A DNA stretch of 64,000 bases, taken from positions 1 to 64,000 of the forward strand of contig NZ_SSBK01000035.1 of NCBI RefSeq assembly GCF_004795035.1. Direction: 5' to 3'. The notes beneath the pieces are model-generated. The model was given only the letters and a program-made list of their open reading frames with translations, was not told the DNA's origin and did no database searches. Every line of letters begins with the position of its first letter. Position 1 is the first letter of the stretch. A program made the translations under genes and the position numbers. Source of the stretch: Streptomyces sp. A0958. GTDB taxonomy: Bacteria; Actinomycetota; Actinomycetes; Streptomycetales; Streptomycetaceae. Positions 24,901 through 32,388 of this stretch are shown piece after piece.

Positions 24901-27032
24901 GCACCCGCCCGCACGGCGTGCCGCGACAGCCCCCGCACCACGTACGGATCGACCGCCCCCCAGCCACCGTCCGCCGCGCGCCGCTCGGCGTGCGCGACGA
25001 GCGCGGCGAGCACCACTTCCGCGGCCTCCGCGCCCCCCGGCACCTCCCGGTCCGCGAGATGGGACACGAACTCCCGGTGGTACAGCCGGTACACCGCCTG
25101 CCCGTCCTCCGAGTCCTCGACGACGTACCGCCCGTAGGCGGACAGCACCCAGTCCACGTCGCTCTCGTCGTACGGCACGTCACGGCCGCCCAGCGCCCCG
25201 GCGACCTCCTCCCAGACGCCACCGGCGGGCATGCCGCGCCCCACCGTCCACGCCAGTGCGGTCAGCAGATCCCGGGCGGCGGACGGCAGTTCGCTGCCGT
25301 CCGCCAGGACCCGGACCGGTCCCGCCCGCAGGTCGTCCTCGAACGCGGCCTCGATGGAGCCCGGCAGACCGTCCTGCCACCGCTCCTCCCCGGCGGCACG
25401 CCCCCGCGCCAGCAGCGACCCCGTCACCAGCCGGGCGAACAGGAACCCGCCGCCCACCGCCGTGGCACGCGAGGCGACCGCGTCGCCCGTCTCCCGCGCC
25501 CGGCCCTCCGGGACACCGGCCGCCGCGCACCGGCGGAACACGTACTCGGCGATGTCCTCCTGCGTGTGCGGCTCCCGCTCCAGGTCCGCGGTGGTGACGC
25601 CCGCGCCGATCAGCCTGGCCAGCGCGTCCGGCAGGGTCTCGTCCTGGTGCCCGCCGTCCGCCAGGCGGCTGCGGAACGCGCGTTCGCGGGAGCCGAGCAG
25701 GACCGGGACCGCCCGCCCGAGTGGGAAGACCAGCTCCTCGATCATGGCGCGCAGATGCTCGGCGGGCACTTCGTCCAGGCCGTCGAGAACCAGCACCGGC
25801 TGCGGGGACAGCTCACGCAGCTCGCCCCGGAAGTCGTCCGTGTTGCGGGGCTCCGGCAGCCCCAGCTGCCGGGCCAGCTCCGAGGCCGCCTGCAACGGGC
25901 TCAGGCCCCGCAGATGCACCGAGGCGAGGGAGCGCTCGGGGCGCGGGCCCGGGTCCGGGTCGTCCTCGCGCAGGCCGCCCCGGGCCTCGGCCTCCTTGCG
26001 CTGCGCGGGATCGGTGAGCGTCGCGATCCGGCCCAGCACGGCCGACTTGCCGCTACCCGCCGGACCGGTCACCAGGAAGAGCCCGGCCTCGTCCGCCTCC
26101 AGCCAGGCGACGATCCGGCCCAGCACCTCCTTGCGGCCCGTGAAGAACCAGCCCTCCTCGCGGTACCCGACCCCGCGCGCCGCGAGCACCAGGTGCTCCA
26201 CCAGCCGGGCCGGGGCCCCGGGCACATGGCGCGGGTTCGGGAAGACCGGCCGGCCGGTGCCCAGGGTGGCGGACACGGGTGTCTGGCCCTCGCCGCGCCA
26301 GCGCTCACCGAGTGCGGCCAGCAGGTCCGGGCCGCTGATCCACGCGTTGTGTGCGCTCCACGCCGAGCGGTAGTCGGTGGTGGCCGGACCCGCCCTCAGC
26401 ACCTCCGCCAGCGCGGTGAGCAGCGGGCCGTCGCCGTCCGACGTCTCGCCGCGCCGGCAGCTCGCCATGATCCCGAGCCACTGAGCCCGGCCGGGCTCAG
26501 TGGACGCGGTCTCCCAGCGCCGCAGAGCCTTCTCCAGGCCCCGGCCCACCGCGTCCCCCGCATGGCAGGTGTCGACGATCAGCAGAATCTGGTCAGCGCC
26601 CGACGCAACCGCCTCGTTGACCAGGGTCTCGGCCGAGACGCCCCGCCTGAGGGCGCGTGCGTCACGGGTCACCTGCTCGACGTCCAGATCCAGGTCGCAG
26701 AGCGCGAGGCGCAGTTCGTCGTCGACCAGCACGCCGTGCCCGGACCAGACGATGATCGCGGGCTTCGCCGCCCCGGACGCCCGCCAGCCCTCGCTCCAGG
26801 CGGTGAGGGCATCGTCGAAGGCCGGCCAGGACGGGTTCCCGCCACCCACCACCCGCGCCGCGATCCCCCGCTCCGCCAGCAGCTCCGCGATTCCCTCCAT
26901 CTGGGCCACCGCCCCGGTCAGCCGGGGAAAGCTCCGCTCGTCGGCGTACTTCTCGCACACCACGCACAGCGCCGTTCCCGCCGGCTCGTGCCCCTCGTCG
27001 TGCACCACGTCCACGTCCGCCTCACACACCAT
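21963..27032 (-). CDS. Caspase-like protease / STAND NTPase / TPR-repeat protein (1689 aa)
   Basis: A large multidomain protein, probably a signalling or defence switch. In order: a caspase-like (C14) protease domain, about 18-240, with the dyad His99 in VWSGHG and Cys156 in IVDTCHAG; a linker; a STAND/NACHT-like NTPase, about 295-700, with Walker A GPAGSGKS (323-330), Walker B VLVLDGLDEV (413-422) and a winged-helix-like part ending YRLYHREFVSHL; fourteen 46-residue TPR-like repeats (about 731-1372); and a helical C-terminal region of about 317 residues with no match I know. The ATG at 27032 has GAGG 8 nt upstream and overlaps the end of the lipase gene by 11 bp, so the two are co-translated. 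It is ended by 21885-21922. All catalytic residues are intact. Confidence 0.9.
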   Translation of the reverse strand: MVCEADVDVVHDEGHEPAGTALCVVCEKYADERSFPRLTGAVAQMEGIAELLAERGIAARVVGGGNPSWPAFDDALTAWSEGWRASGAAKPAIIVWSGHGVLVDDELRLALCDLDLDVEQVTRDARALRRGVSAETLVNEAVASGADQILLIVDTCHAGDAVGRGLEKALRRWETASTEPGRAQWLGIMASCRRGETSDGDGPLLTALAEVLRAGPATTDYRSAWSAHNAWISGPDLLAALGERWRGEGQTPVSATLGTGRPVFPNPRHVPGAPARLVEHLVLAARGVGYREEGWFFTGRKEVLGRIVAWLEADEAGLFLVTGPAGSGKSAVLGRIATLTDPAQRKEAEARGGLREDDPDPGPRPERSLASVHLRGLSPLQAASELARQLGLPEPRNTDDFRGELRELSPQPVLVLDGLDEVPAEHLRAMIEELVFPLGRAVPVLLGSRERAFRSRLADGGHQDETLPDALARLIGAGVTTADLEREPHTQEDIAEYVFRRCAAAGVPEGRARETGDAVASRATAVGGGFLFARLVTGSLLARGRAAGEERWQDGLPGSIEAAFEDDLRAGPVRVLADGSELPSAARDLLTALAWTVGRGMPAGGVWEEVAGALGGRDVPYDESDVDWVLSAYGRYVVEDSEDGQAVYRLYHREFVSHLADREVPGGAEAAEVVLAALVAHAERRAADGGWGAVDPYVVRGLSRHAVRAGAPGIGMLRELAARVGPSAVPVLAQALHGFSARLGADGDLDGALSAARQAAGLYEALEEAAPGSCTTSLVHTLVSVANRCADIGDREGALAPAREAVALQRSLADAGGSESRPDLALALALATLGRRLHDIGDREGALTLTRAAVGMFRQLTEGEPAAFRPRLAGALTNLSVSLSAVGERRAAVAPAQEAVEMYTELAAAHPDEFLAPLASSLTNLASSLKSVGRHEEALPHALAAVRVNRKVADRHPTALRAALAGSLTNVSVHRADVGDLPGCLAPAREAVEICRELVARHPAAFQPDLAGALHNLADRLSAAGDDEGALAPAREAARMFAGLAKQHPDVFQPDLARSLTSLANKTAAAGDLASAVLLAREAVRLQRELTRDRPTASLPGLAAMLNNLAMHLGTAGEPAAALPHAEEATTLYGRLATDDRDAFLPEYAVALSNLGNFRANLGDLSGALATGREAVAIRRELAAQQPAVFRQELATALTNLAAHLNRAQEPAEGLRASEESVALLRELVPHAPALRPSLAGSLGTLAQNLAGTGNPEQALTAAREGVGLWHELVDGHSGAHLPGLALALRNLGKLLEMNQDPEGAVSAAGDAVTAYRTVALDNPRAFANDLLHALGDLARVLARTDDHTSAVEAFEAVAAEFADVHPETSRRLGVERSIFLLDCPGARPSDGVRELVSFLGADGGAEPESGPDTVTVRARQALRDHADTEAVRAAWEAETFGPAPAWLTLSAKTLELVASWMFSPDWPASRDFWSRNADALGGEETATALEELALLDPGTAQRHAALRMAVLTHGVTAAYDPLILAEQTAEWVGCESWAESRAFLQDHPRLLGVRPTQDTPLSHVALLDVSRSEGLDAAYRLVEDRDALQAYVERALAAGDGTALMHAAAIEGQVFGDQLSSLTHAQAGMVLAGAVEGIEPDELGTLLPRAREEIRVRLLREIAGLSVQHARPHGELWLRMVQALSGAA

Positions 27033-28431
27033 CGTTCGCCTCGTCTTCCCGTACCAGCACCAGAGCGGTCATCACCACATGGCCCGCGTTTCCCGTACTC
27101 ACCCGCACCCGGTGCGGCCCGGCCGGCAGTCCGGCCAGGCGTGCCGCGTAACGGCCCCCGCCCAGGTTGTCCAGCGTCCGCACCGGCCCGCCCTCGGCCG
27201 TCGCGAAGACGGCCACCCGGTCGTGGCCCGGTATGTCCGGGGGGACCGTGGCCCGCAGCTCGTACACCTCGCCCTCGGTGACCGTGTCCGGAGCGTCCAC
27301 CGCCAGCGGGACGTCCGCGGTCTCCGGGCCCCGGTGGACCGGCGGGTCCGGGGTGAGCCAGTTGTAGAGGGCCTGGCGCAGCGCCGTGTTGTTCTGGAGC
27401 GAGCCGTGCCTCTCCCAGGGCGTGTACGCGGGCCTTCCGGCCGATCCCACATGGGCGCTGGAGAGCCTGGGCACGCGGCCGTCGCCGCCCTCGTCGGCCC
27501 CGTCGATCGTGAGCAGGCCGGCCAGCCGCTCGCCCCGGACCTCGGCGGTGGTCGGGGTCGGCTGGAGCACCCCGCTGACCGGTACGTACTCCACTCCGTA
27601 CGCCGCACCCGCGCCGGACTCGCGCAGCGCCTCGTGGAAGCCGGCGGCGTCCTTGAGCAGGGCCGCGTCGGTGCCGGGCAGGCCGGTCACCTCACGGGCG
27701 TACCGCAGCGGCCCGCCCGGCGCGGTGATCAGCGCGGCGTAGTCGGGGACCAGCTGGTGGAGGGACGGAAGGCCGCGGGCGAACGCGGTGAGGCCGATAC
27801 CGGCCGGGCCCACCCCGTTGACGAGGTCGAGGAGGGCGTCCAGGGAGCCCCGGTAGGGGGTTCCGAGGGTGATGACGCGGCGCGTCACCTCCGCGCCGCC
27901 GCGGCGTTCCACGTACTGGCGGGTGACCAGGCCGCCCATCGAGTGGCAGACGAAGACGACGCGGGCCTCCGCCCGCTCCGGCGCCGAGGCGCGCCAGCGG
28001 CCGAGCTCCTCGTCCACCCGCTCGGCGAGCCGGTCGGCGTTGTAGCGGCAGGACAGCCGCCAGTCGTAGGCGAAGGCGAGCAGGTTGGCGGGGGAGTCCG
28101 CTTCGTCCTTCTTCGTGCGGCGGCGGAGCGTGAAGTTGTTCTCCAGCCACTCCAGGAAGCCGTCGTAGCCGTCCACGAGCGTCCCGATGCCGAACAGTCC
28201 GTGCAGATCGCGCATCGGACCGAGCGGGCGCACACCGTCGCCCGGGTGCTCGTCGCCCAGGTCGGGAGGCAGCGTCAGGCCGGTGACGGAGCGGCCGAAC
28301 GTGCGAATGCCGCGGAGCAGGGCCGGGCCGGAGAGCCCCCAGACCTCGTGCCCGTCCGCGTCGGCCAGCCGGCTGCCCAGAATGCCCGGCACGACGACCA
28401 CCAGATCGTCGACCCTGCTGCGCTGTGTCAT
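27022..28431 (-). CDS. LCAT-like alpha/beta-hydrolase (lipase/acyltransferase), partner of the caspase-STAND protein
   Basis: A 469-residue protein without a signal peptide, so probably cytoplasmic. The first strand holds VVVVPGILGSRL (oxyanion region). The nucleophile elbow is VFVCHSMGG, with Ser165. A likely acid is the Asp of GGDGRVP (about 318), and a likely His lies in WERHGSLQNN (about 344). This order matches LCAT/PGAP1-type lipases and acyltransferases. A beta-rich C-terminal domain (about 375-460) looks Ig-like. The start is ATG 28431 after a G-rich site. The stop lies inside the next gene. In context it could be a membrane-damaging effector controlled by the caspase-STAND protein; this is inference. 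Confidence 0.88.
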   Translation of the reverse strand: MTQRSRVDDLVVVVPGILGSRLADADGHEVWGLSGPALLRGIRTFGRSVTGLTLPPDLGDEHPGDGVRPLGPMRDLHGLFGIGTLVDGYDGFLEWLENNFTLRRRTKKDEADSPANLLAFAYDWRLSCRYNADRLAERVDEELGRWRASAPERAEARVVFVCHSMGGLVTRQYVERRGGAEVTRRVITLGTPYRGSLDALLDLVNGVGPAGIGLTAFARGLPSLHQLVPDYAALITAPGGPLRYAREVTGLPGTDAALLKDAAGFHEALRESGAGAAYGVEYVPVSGVLQPTPTTAEVRGERLAGLLTIDGADEGGDGRVPRLSSAHVGSAGRPAYTPWERHGSLQNNTALRQALYNWLTPDPPVHRGPETADVPLAVDAPDTVTEGEVYELRATVPPDIPGHDRVAVFATAEGGPVRTLDNLGGGRYAARLAGLPAGPHRVRVSTGNAGHVVMTALVLVREDEANDGV

Positions 28432-28551
28432 GTGGCCCCGCCCCCGTACCCGCGTGCTGTGAGGACAGCAGCGTAGGTACGGGAGGGGCGTCCCGGTGCC
28501 GGTCCGGACAAACTCGGCTGTTTCCGGTCGTTCGGTGGTAGGGGGAAATCC

Positions 28552-29751
28552 TTACGGCAGCGCCAGCATCCGTTCCAGCGCCAGCTTCGCGTACTTCTCG
28601 GTCTCCGCGTCCACCGTGATCCGGTTCACCAGCTTGCCCTCCGCCAGCGACTCCAGCGTCCACACCAGGTGCGGCAGGTCGATGCGGTTCATCGTCGAGC
28701 AGAAGCACACCGTCTTGTCGAGGAAGACGATCTCCTTGTCCTCGGCGGCGAAACGGTTCGCCAGGCGGCGCACGAGGTTCAGCTCGGTGCCGATCGCCCA
28801 CTTGGAGCCGGCCGGGGCCGCCTCCAGGGCCTTGATGATGTACTCCGTCGAGCCGACGTGGTCCGCCGCGGCGACGACCTCGTGCTTGCACTCCGGGTGC
28901 ACCAGCACGTTGACGCCGGGTATCCGGGCGCGCACGTCGTTGACGGACTCCACCGAGAAGCGGCCGTGCACCGAGCAGTGCCCGCGCCACAGGATCATCT
29001 TCGCGTCGCGCAGCTCCTCGGCGGTGAGGCCGCCGTTCGGCTTGTGCGGGTTGTAGAGGACGCAGTCCTCCAGGGACATGCCCATGTCCCGGACGGCGGT
29101 GTTGCGGCCCAGGTGCTGGTCGGGCAGGAAGAGGACCTTGACCGCCGAGGGCTCCCCCTGGTCGAAGGCCCACTCCAGGGCGCGCTTCGCGTTGGACGAG
29201 GTGCAGATCGTGCCGCCGTGACGGCCGGTGAAGGCCTTGATGTCGGCGGAGGAGTTCATGTAGGAGACGGGCACGACCTGCTCGGCGACGCCCGCCTCGG
29301 TCAGCACGTCCCAGCACTCGGCGACCTGCTCGGCGGTGGCCATGTCGGCCATCGAGCAGCCCGCCGCCAGGTCGGGCAGTACGACCTTCTGGTCGTCGGT
29401 GGTCAGGATGTCCGCGGACTCGGCCATGAAGTGCACACCGCAGAAGACGATGTACTCGGCCTCCGGGCGGGCCGCGGCGTCCCGGGCGAGCTTGAAGGAG
29501 TCGCCGGTCACGTCCGCGAACTGGATGACCTCGTCGCGCTGGTAGTGGTGTCCCAGGACGAAGACCTTCTCCCCCAGCTTCTCCTTGGCCGCGCGGGCGC
29601 GCTCCACCAGGTCCGGGTCGGAGGGGGAGGGCAGGTCGCCGGGGCACTCGACACCGCGCTCGCTCCTGGGGTCGGCGTCGCGGCCGAGCAGGAGCAGGGC
29701 GAGGGGCGTCGGCTGGACATCGAGGTCCTGGACGGGGTGGGCCGTGGTCAC
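28552..29751 (-). CDS. nadA: Quinolinate synthase
   Basis: 4Fe-4S enzyme condensing iminoaspartate and dihydroxyacetone phosphate to quinolinate in NAD synthesis. It has 399 residues. Cluster ligands are Cys104 in VFCGVHF, Cys288 in HPECKHE and Cys349 or 351 in TVCFCST. Other family segments are GHHYQRDEVIQFAD, LPDLAAGCSMAD and NIGRN-like LGRNTAV. The GTG at 29751 (MTTAHPVQDL) is chosen over the in-frame GTG at 29760 because AAAGGG is 8 nt before it. No nadB or nadC is adjacent. A -10-like TATGAT lies at 29823-29818 on this strand, inside an array of three palindromes (29799-29868). Confidence 0.95.
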   Translation of the reverse strand: MTTAHPVQDLDVQPTPLALLLLGRDADPRSERGVECPGDLPSPSDPDLVERARAAKEKLGEKVFVLGHHYQRDEVIQFADVTGDSFKLARDAAARPEAEYIVFCGVHFMAESADILTTDDQKVVLPDLAAGCSMADMATAEQVAECWDVLTEAGVAEQVVPVSYMNSSADIKAFTGRHGGTICTSSNAKRALEWAFDQGEPSAVKVLFLPDQHLGRNTAVRDMGMSLEDCVLYNPHKPNGGLTAEELRDAKMILWRGHCSVHGRFSVESVNDVRARIPGVNVLVHPECKHEVVAAADHVGSTEYIIKALEAAPAGSKWAIGTELNLVRRLANRFAAEDKEIVFLDKTVCFCSTMNRIDLPHLVWTLESLAEGKLVNRITVDAETEKYAKLALERMLALP

Positions 29752-29798
29752 GTCACGCACCCTTTCTTCTGCGGACTTCTCTGCGGAGAAAGCCTTTT

Positions 29799-29868
29799 CG
29801 TCTAATTGACGCTATCTATCATAGCCTCTTCACGTCACTTTGACGATGCCGATAGCGTCAGTGTGACG
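29799..29868. promoter_or_regulatory. Putative operator array and promoter of nadA: three CGTC-N5-GACG palindromes
   Basis: Three copies of the same 13-bp palindrome occur at 29799-29811 (spacer TAATT), 29833-29845 (ACTTT) and 29856-29868 (AGTGT). The last extends to GCGTC-N5-GACGC. Centres are 34 and 23 bp apart. A minus-strand -10 (TATGAT, complement of 29818-29823) lies between copies one and two, so one site would cover the transcription start and another the -35 region. This is the layout of a repressor binding region. The regulator is unknown; a NAD-responsive repressor is one guess. The sites also lie upstream of erpA. Confidence 0.6.
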
Positions 29869-29994
29869 CATCCGCCTGTAGGACCGGTGTGCGAGCATGA
29901 AGGGAACAGGCAAGCGCGCGGCCCGGAATGAATCCGCGGTCCCGACGGTTGCAACGTCGGCAAGCAGTCTCCGTACAACCCGGGAGAGAAGCAG

Positions 29995-30351
29995 ATGTCC
30001 GTATCGGACGAGACCACCACCGTGAGCGACGGCATCCTCCTGTCCGACGCCGCCGCAGCCAAGGTCAAGGCCCTGCTGGAGCAGGAAGGCCGCGAGGACC
30101 TGGCTCTCCGCGTCGCCGTCCAGCCCGGCGGCTGCTCGGGCCTGCGCTACCAGCTCTTCTTCGACGAGCGTTCCCTCGACGGTGACGTCGTGAAGGACTT
30201 CGACGGCGTGAAGGTCGTCACCGACCGCATGAGCGCCCCGTACCTGGGCGGCGCCTCGGTCGACTTCGTCGACACCATCGAGAAGCAGGGCTTCACCATC
30301 GACAACCCGAACGCCACGGGCTCCTGCGCCTGCGGCGACTCCTTCAGCTGA
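29995..30351 (+). CDS. erpA: Iron-sulfur cluster insertion protein (A-type carrier, HesB/IscA family)
   Basis: A 118-residue carrier that hands Fe-S clusters to target enzymes. Three conserved cysteines are visible: one in QPGGCSGLRY and two in the C-terminal SCACGDSFS. The start ATG 29995 follows GGGAGAG. Its leader contains a small hairpin (CCGACG / CGTCGG, 29942-29960). It diverges from nadA, itself a 4Fe-4S enzyme, so shared control through the palindrome array is plausible. It is ended by the strong hairpin at 30375-30420. Confidence 0.93.
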   Translation: MSVSDETTTVSDGILLSDAAAAKVKALLEQEGREDLALRVAVQPGGCSGLRYQLFFDERSLDGDVVKDFDGVKVVTDRMSAPYLGGASVDFVDTIEKQGFTIDNPNATGSCACGDSFS

Positions 30352-30374
30352 GGTGTGAAGCGGTAGCGGCGGAG

Positions 30375-30420
30375 GTACGGCGGCGGCCCCGGGATTCCGA
30401 TCCCGGGGCCGCCGCCGTAC
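30375..30420. terminator. Bidirectional terminator with 20-bp perfect stem
   Basis: The stem 30375-30394 pairs with 30401-30420 around a 6-nt loop (TTCCGA). It lies between the convergent erpA and the membrane-anchored protein gene. Confidence 0.88.
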
Positions 30421-30444
30421 GTACGTCACATCACGCCGAAGGCG

Positions 30445-31905
30445 TCAGGTGCGCGGCACCGCGGAACCCGAGGCCGCGTCGACCACCTTCCGCCCGTCCA
30501 GCGGCCGGTCCAGCGTGACCGTACGGGTCAGCTCCTCGGCGATCATCACGCAGACCTCGTCCGGGTCCGCCTTCGTCTCCTTCACGCTCACCCGCACCGC
30601 GTCACCGTCCTCGCGCGCGCTCGCCGTGTACGTACTGCACGCGCCGCCCCAGAACGTCACCGTGAGGGACCGCCCGCCGGCGCTGTACGACTGGACCGCG
30701 CGGGCCTGCGCCGTACCGTCCCCGTCCGGGGTCGTGCCCTGCGACGGCTCCCGCGTCAGGTACTTCGGGTCCACGGCCACCTGGGTGACCGTGTCACCCC
30801 TGCCACCGGCCGGCTTCACCGAGAAGATCCAGGACGGTACGAGCAACTGCTCGCCCCCCGTGGAGTGGACCGCCAGGCCGAAGACCGCCTTGTCCACCGT
30901 CACCGTCGTCACCGGTTGTTCCGCGCCGGTCCGGGCCCCGCAGCTGACGCCCGACGACTTCGTGCCCTTCGCCAGCGGTGCGGGCGTGGCGCACCCGCCG
31001 ATCTTCCCGCCCGACGGAGGCTGCGCCGCGTTCAGCCGGTCCAGCGCCTCGGCCGCGCCGATCACCGGATAGGCGTCGCCCTTCTCCAGGGCCTTCAACT
31101 GCCCGCCGCCGCCGATCACTTCGCCGTCCGGGCCCACCTGGATGCCGGTCGCCCAGCCGTACGTGGGCAGCCCGTCCACCACCGGATCGGCGTTCACCAC
31201 CCGGGCCGAGCCCATGAGCTGGCCCGCGTCGAGCGCCGCGTCGTCCTGGCCGGCCGCCTTCAGCACCGGCGCGGCGGCCGCCTTCGCAGCCTTCTCGCTC
31301 ACCGGCGAGCCGGAGCCGCCCGGCGCCACCTGCGCGCCCGAACAGACGGCCCCCTTCTTGCAGTTGTCCGTGCCGCCGGAGCCGTACCGGGTGAAGGTCC
31401 AGGTCCCGGGCGCCTGCTTGTCCACCCGCAGGACCGGCCCCGAGCCGTCCCCGTCGGAGCCCACCTTCCAGAACGTGGCGTCGGACTGCGGTGCGCCGGT
31501 CAGCCCGAGCGCCTTGGCCAGCCGGGTCACCTCGGCGGCCGACACGGTCCCCTTCGCACGCTGGACGGCCGCCCGGCCGGGGCCGTCCGGGAGCGTGCCG
31601 GAGGCGCGGTAGACCAGCCGGCCGCCATGTGGATCGGGCTCACCGGGAGCGATGCCCTCGGGCGGGCCGGAGGGATCGGCGGACGGCGTGGCGGGTGTGT
31701 CGGCGCCGTCCAGCGGCAGAGGCGGGGGAGTGGTGCCGCCGCTGTCCGCCGCGCTCCGCGCGCCGTCGCCGCCGTCCGCCGCGGTCGCGGCCCAGTACGC
31801 GCCGCCGCCACCGGCCAGCAGTACGGCCGCCGCCACCGAGGCCGCGACCAGCGGCGAACGCCGCCGGGGAGTGGTCACGTCGTTGTCGGGTCGCTCGGTG
31901 CTCAC
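30445..31905 (-). CDS. Membrane-anchored extracellular protein of unknown function
   Basis: A 486-residue protein. It has a short cytoplasmic N-terminus, one membrane helix (about 18-45, LVAASVAAAVLLAGGGGAYWAA), a Ser/Pro/Gly/Asp-rich linker and a folded extracellular part. It contains repeated Gly-Asp-Gly segments and a few paired cysteines (for example NCKKGAVC and SCGART). I recognise no catalytic motif. The overall pattern resembles actinobacterial proteins annotated only as hypothetical. The start GTG 31905 has AAGGAG 8 nt upstream. It is transcribed towards erpA and probably follows the 65-aa gene on the same strand. Confidence 0.85.
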   Translation of the reverse strand: MSTERPDNDVTTPRRRSPLVAASVAAAVLLAGGGGAYWAATAADGGDGARSAADSGGTTPPPLPLDGADTPATPSADPSGPPEGIAPGEPDPHGGRLVYRASGTLPDGPGRAAVQRAKGTVSAAEVTRLAKALGLTGAPQSDATFWKVGSDGDGSGPVLRVDKQAPGTWTFTRYGSGGTDNCKKGAVCSGAQVAPGGSGSPVSEKAAKAAAAPVLKAAGQDDAALDAGQLMGSARVVNADPVVDGLPTYGWATGIQVGPDGEVIGGGGQLKALEKGDAYPVIGAAEALDRLNAAQPPSGGKIGGCATPAPLAKGTKSSGVSCGARTGAEQPVTTVTVDKAVFGLAVHSTGGEQLLVPSWIFSVKPAGGRGDTVTQVAVDPKYLTREPSQGTTPDGDGTAQARAVQSYSAGGRSLTVTFWGGACSTYTASAREDGDAVRVSVKETKADPDEVCVMIAEELTRTVTLDRPLDGRKVVDAASGSAVPRT

Positions 31906-32033
31906 CGGATCGCTCCTTCGCCTGCATCGCCGTCATACGCCTGGGCCGGCATACGGCCCGCCGCTGGGGGCGGACACGGGTGGGACGGGGCGAAGGGGCG
32001 CACGGTTCCCCGGGGGCGACGCCGGGCGCGGTC

Positions 32034-32231
32034 TCAGTCCCCGTAATCCGCCATCGCGTCGATCAGCCGCGCCGAGGCGGGCGGCACGGTCACCCCGTTG
32101 ATCAGGGCCGGTGCGACAGGGGCGGGGGCGGTCCTCGCGGGGGCCACCCAGTGCGGGGCCATCCGCGCGCAGTCTCCGCGCAGCGCGGCCAGACCGGACT
32201 CGGACTCGCGCGGGGCGATGTGGTTCGACAT
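32034..32231 (-). CDS. Small conserved protein (65 aa)
   Basis: Product MSNHIAPRESESGLAALRGD..., Ala- and Pro-rich, with no membrane helix. GC bias at third positions supports coding. The ATG at 32231 lacks a clear Shine-Dalgarno sequence. I recall near-identical small proteins next to the same kinase in other Streptomyces, but this is from memory. Function unknown. It lies 128 bp upstream of the membrane-anchored protein gene and diverges from the kinase gene. Confidence 0.62.
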   Translation of the reverse strand: MSNHIAPRESESGLAALRGDCARMAPHWVAPARTAPAPVAPALINGVTVPPASARLIDAMADYGD

Positions 32232-32316
32232 AACGGCACCGTAGGCACCACAGAGCTCGGGAAGAAAGCCCTACTATCGGGTAGTTTTTCCGCTTCGGAG
32301 CAGGCGGGAACGGGTA

Positions 32317-32362
32317 GCGTGAACTGTCACGCCACCCCGGGGAACGCGGTCATCCGTTCCCC
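32317..32362 (+). promoter_or_regulatory. Promoter and leader hairpins of the kinase gene
   Basis: A -10-like TAGCGT (32315-32320) overlaps the inverted repeat GCGTGA-N4-TCACGC (32317-32332), an operator-like arrangement. Just downstream GGGGAACG (32339-32346) pairs with CGTTCCCC (32355-32362) around 8 nt in the untranslated leader, before the AGGAG ribosome site. The regulator is unknown. Confidence 0.45.
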
Positions 32363-32388
32363 TCGACCTCCGCAGGAGCAGTCTCCCC

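Noticed and set aside
24519..27281. 920-residue plus-strand frame opposite the caspase-STAND gene
   Set aside because: Arg/Pro/Gly-rich composition typical of an antisense shadow in high-GC DNA; the minus strand carries clear domains and motifs.
21963..28431. Signs that the lipase/caspase-STAND pair is on a mobile island
   Set aside because: No integrase, transposase, tRNA or flanking direct repeat is visible, and GC and codon bias look like the neighbours. Recent transfer cannot be shown from the sequence.
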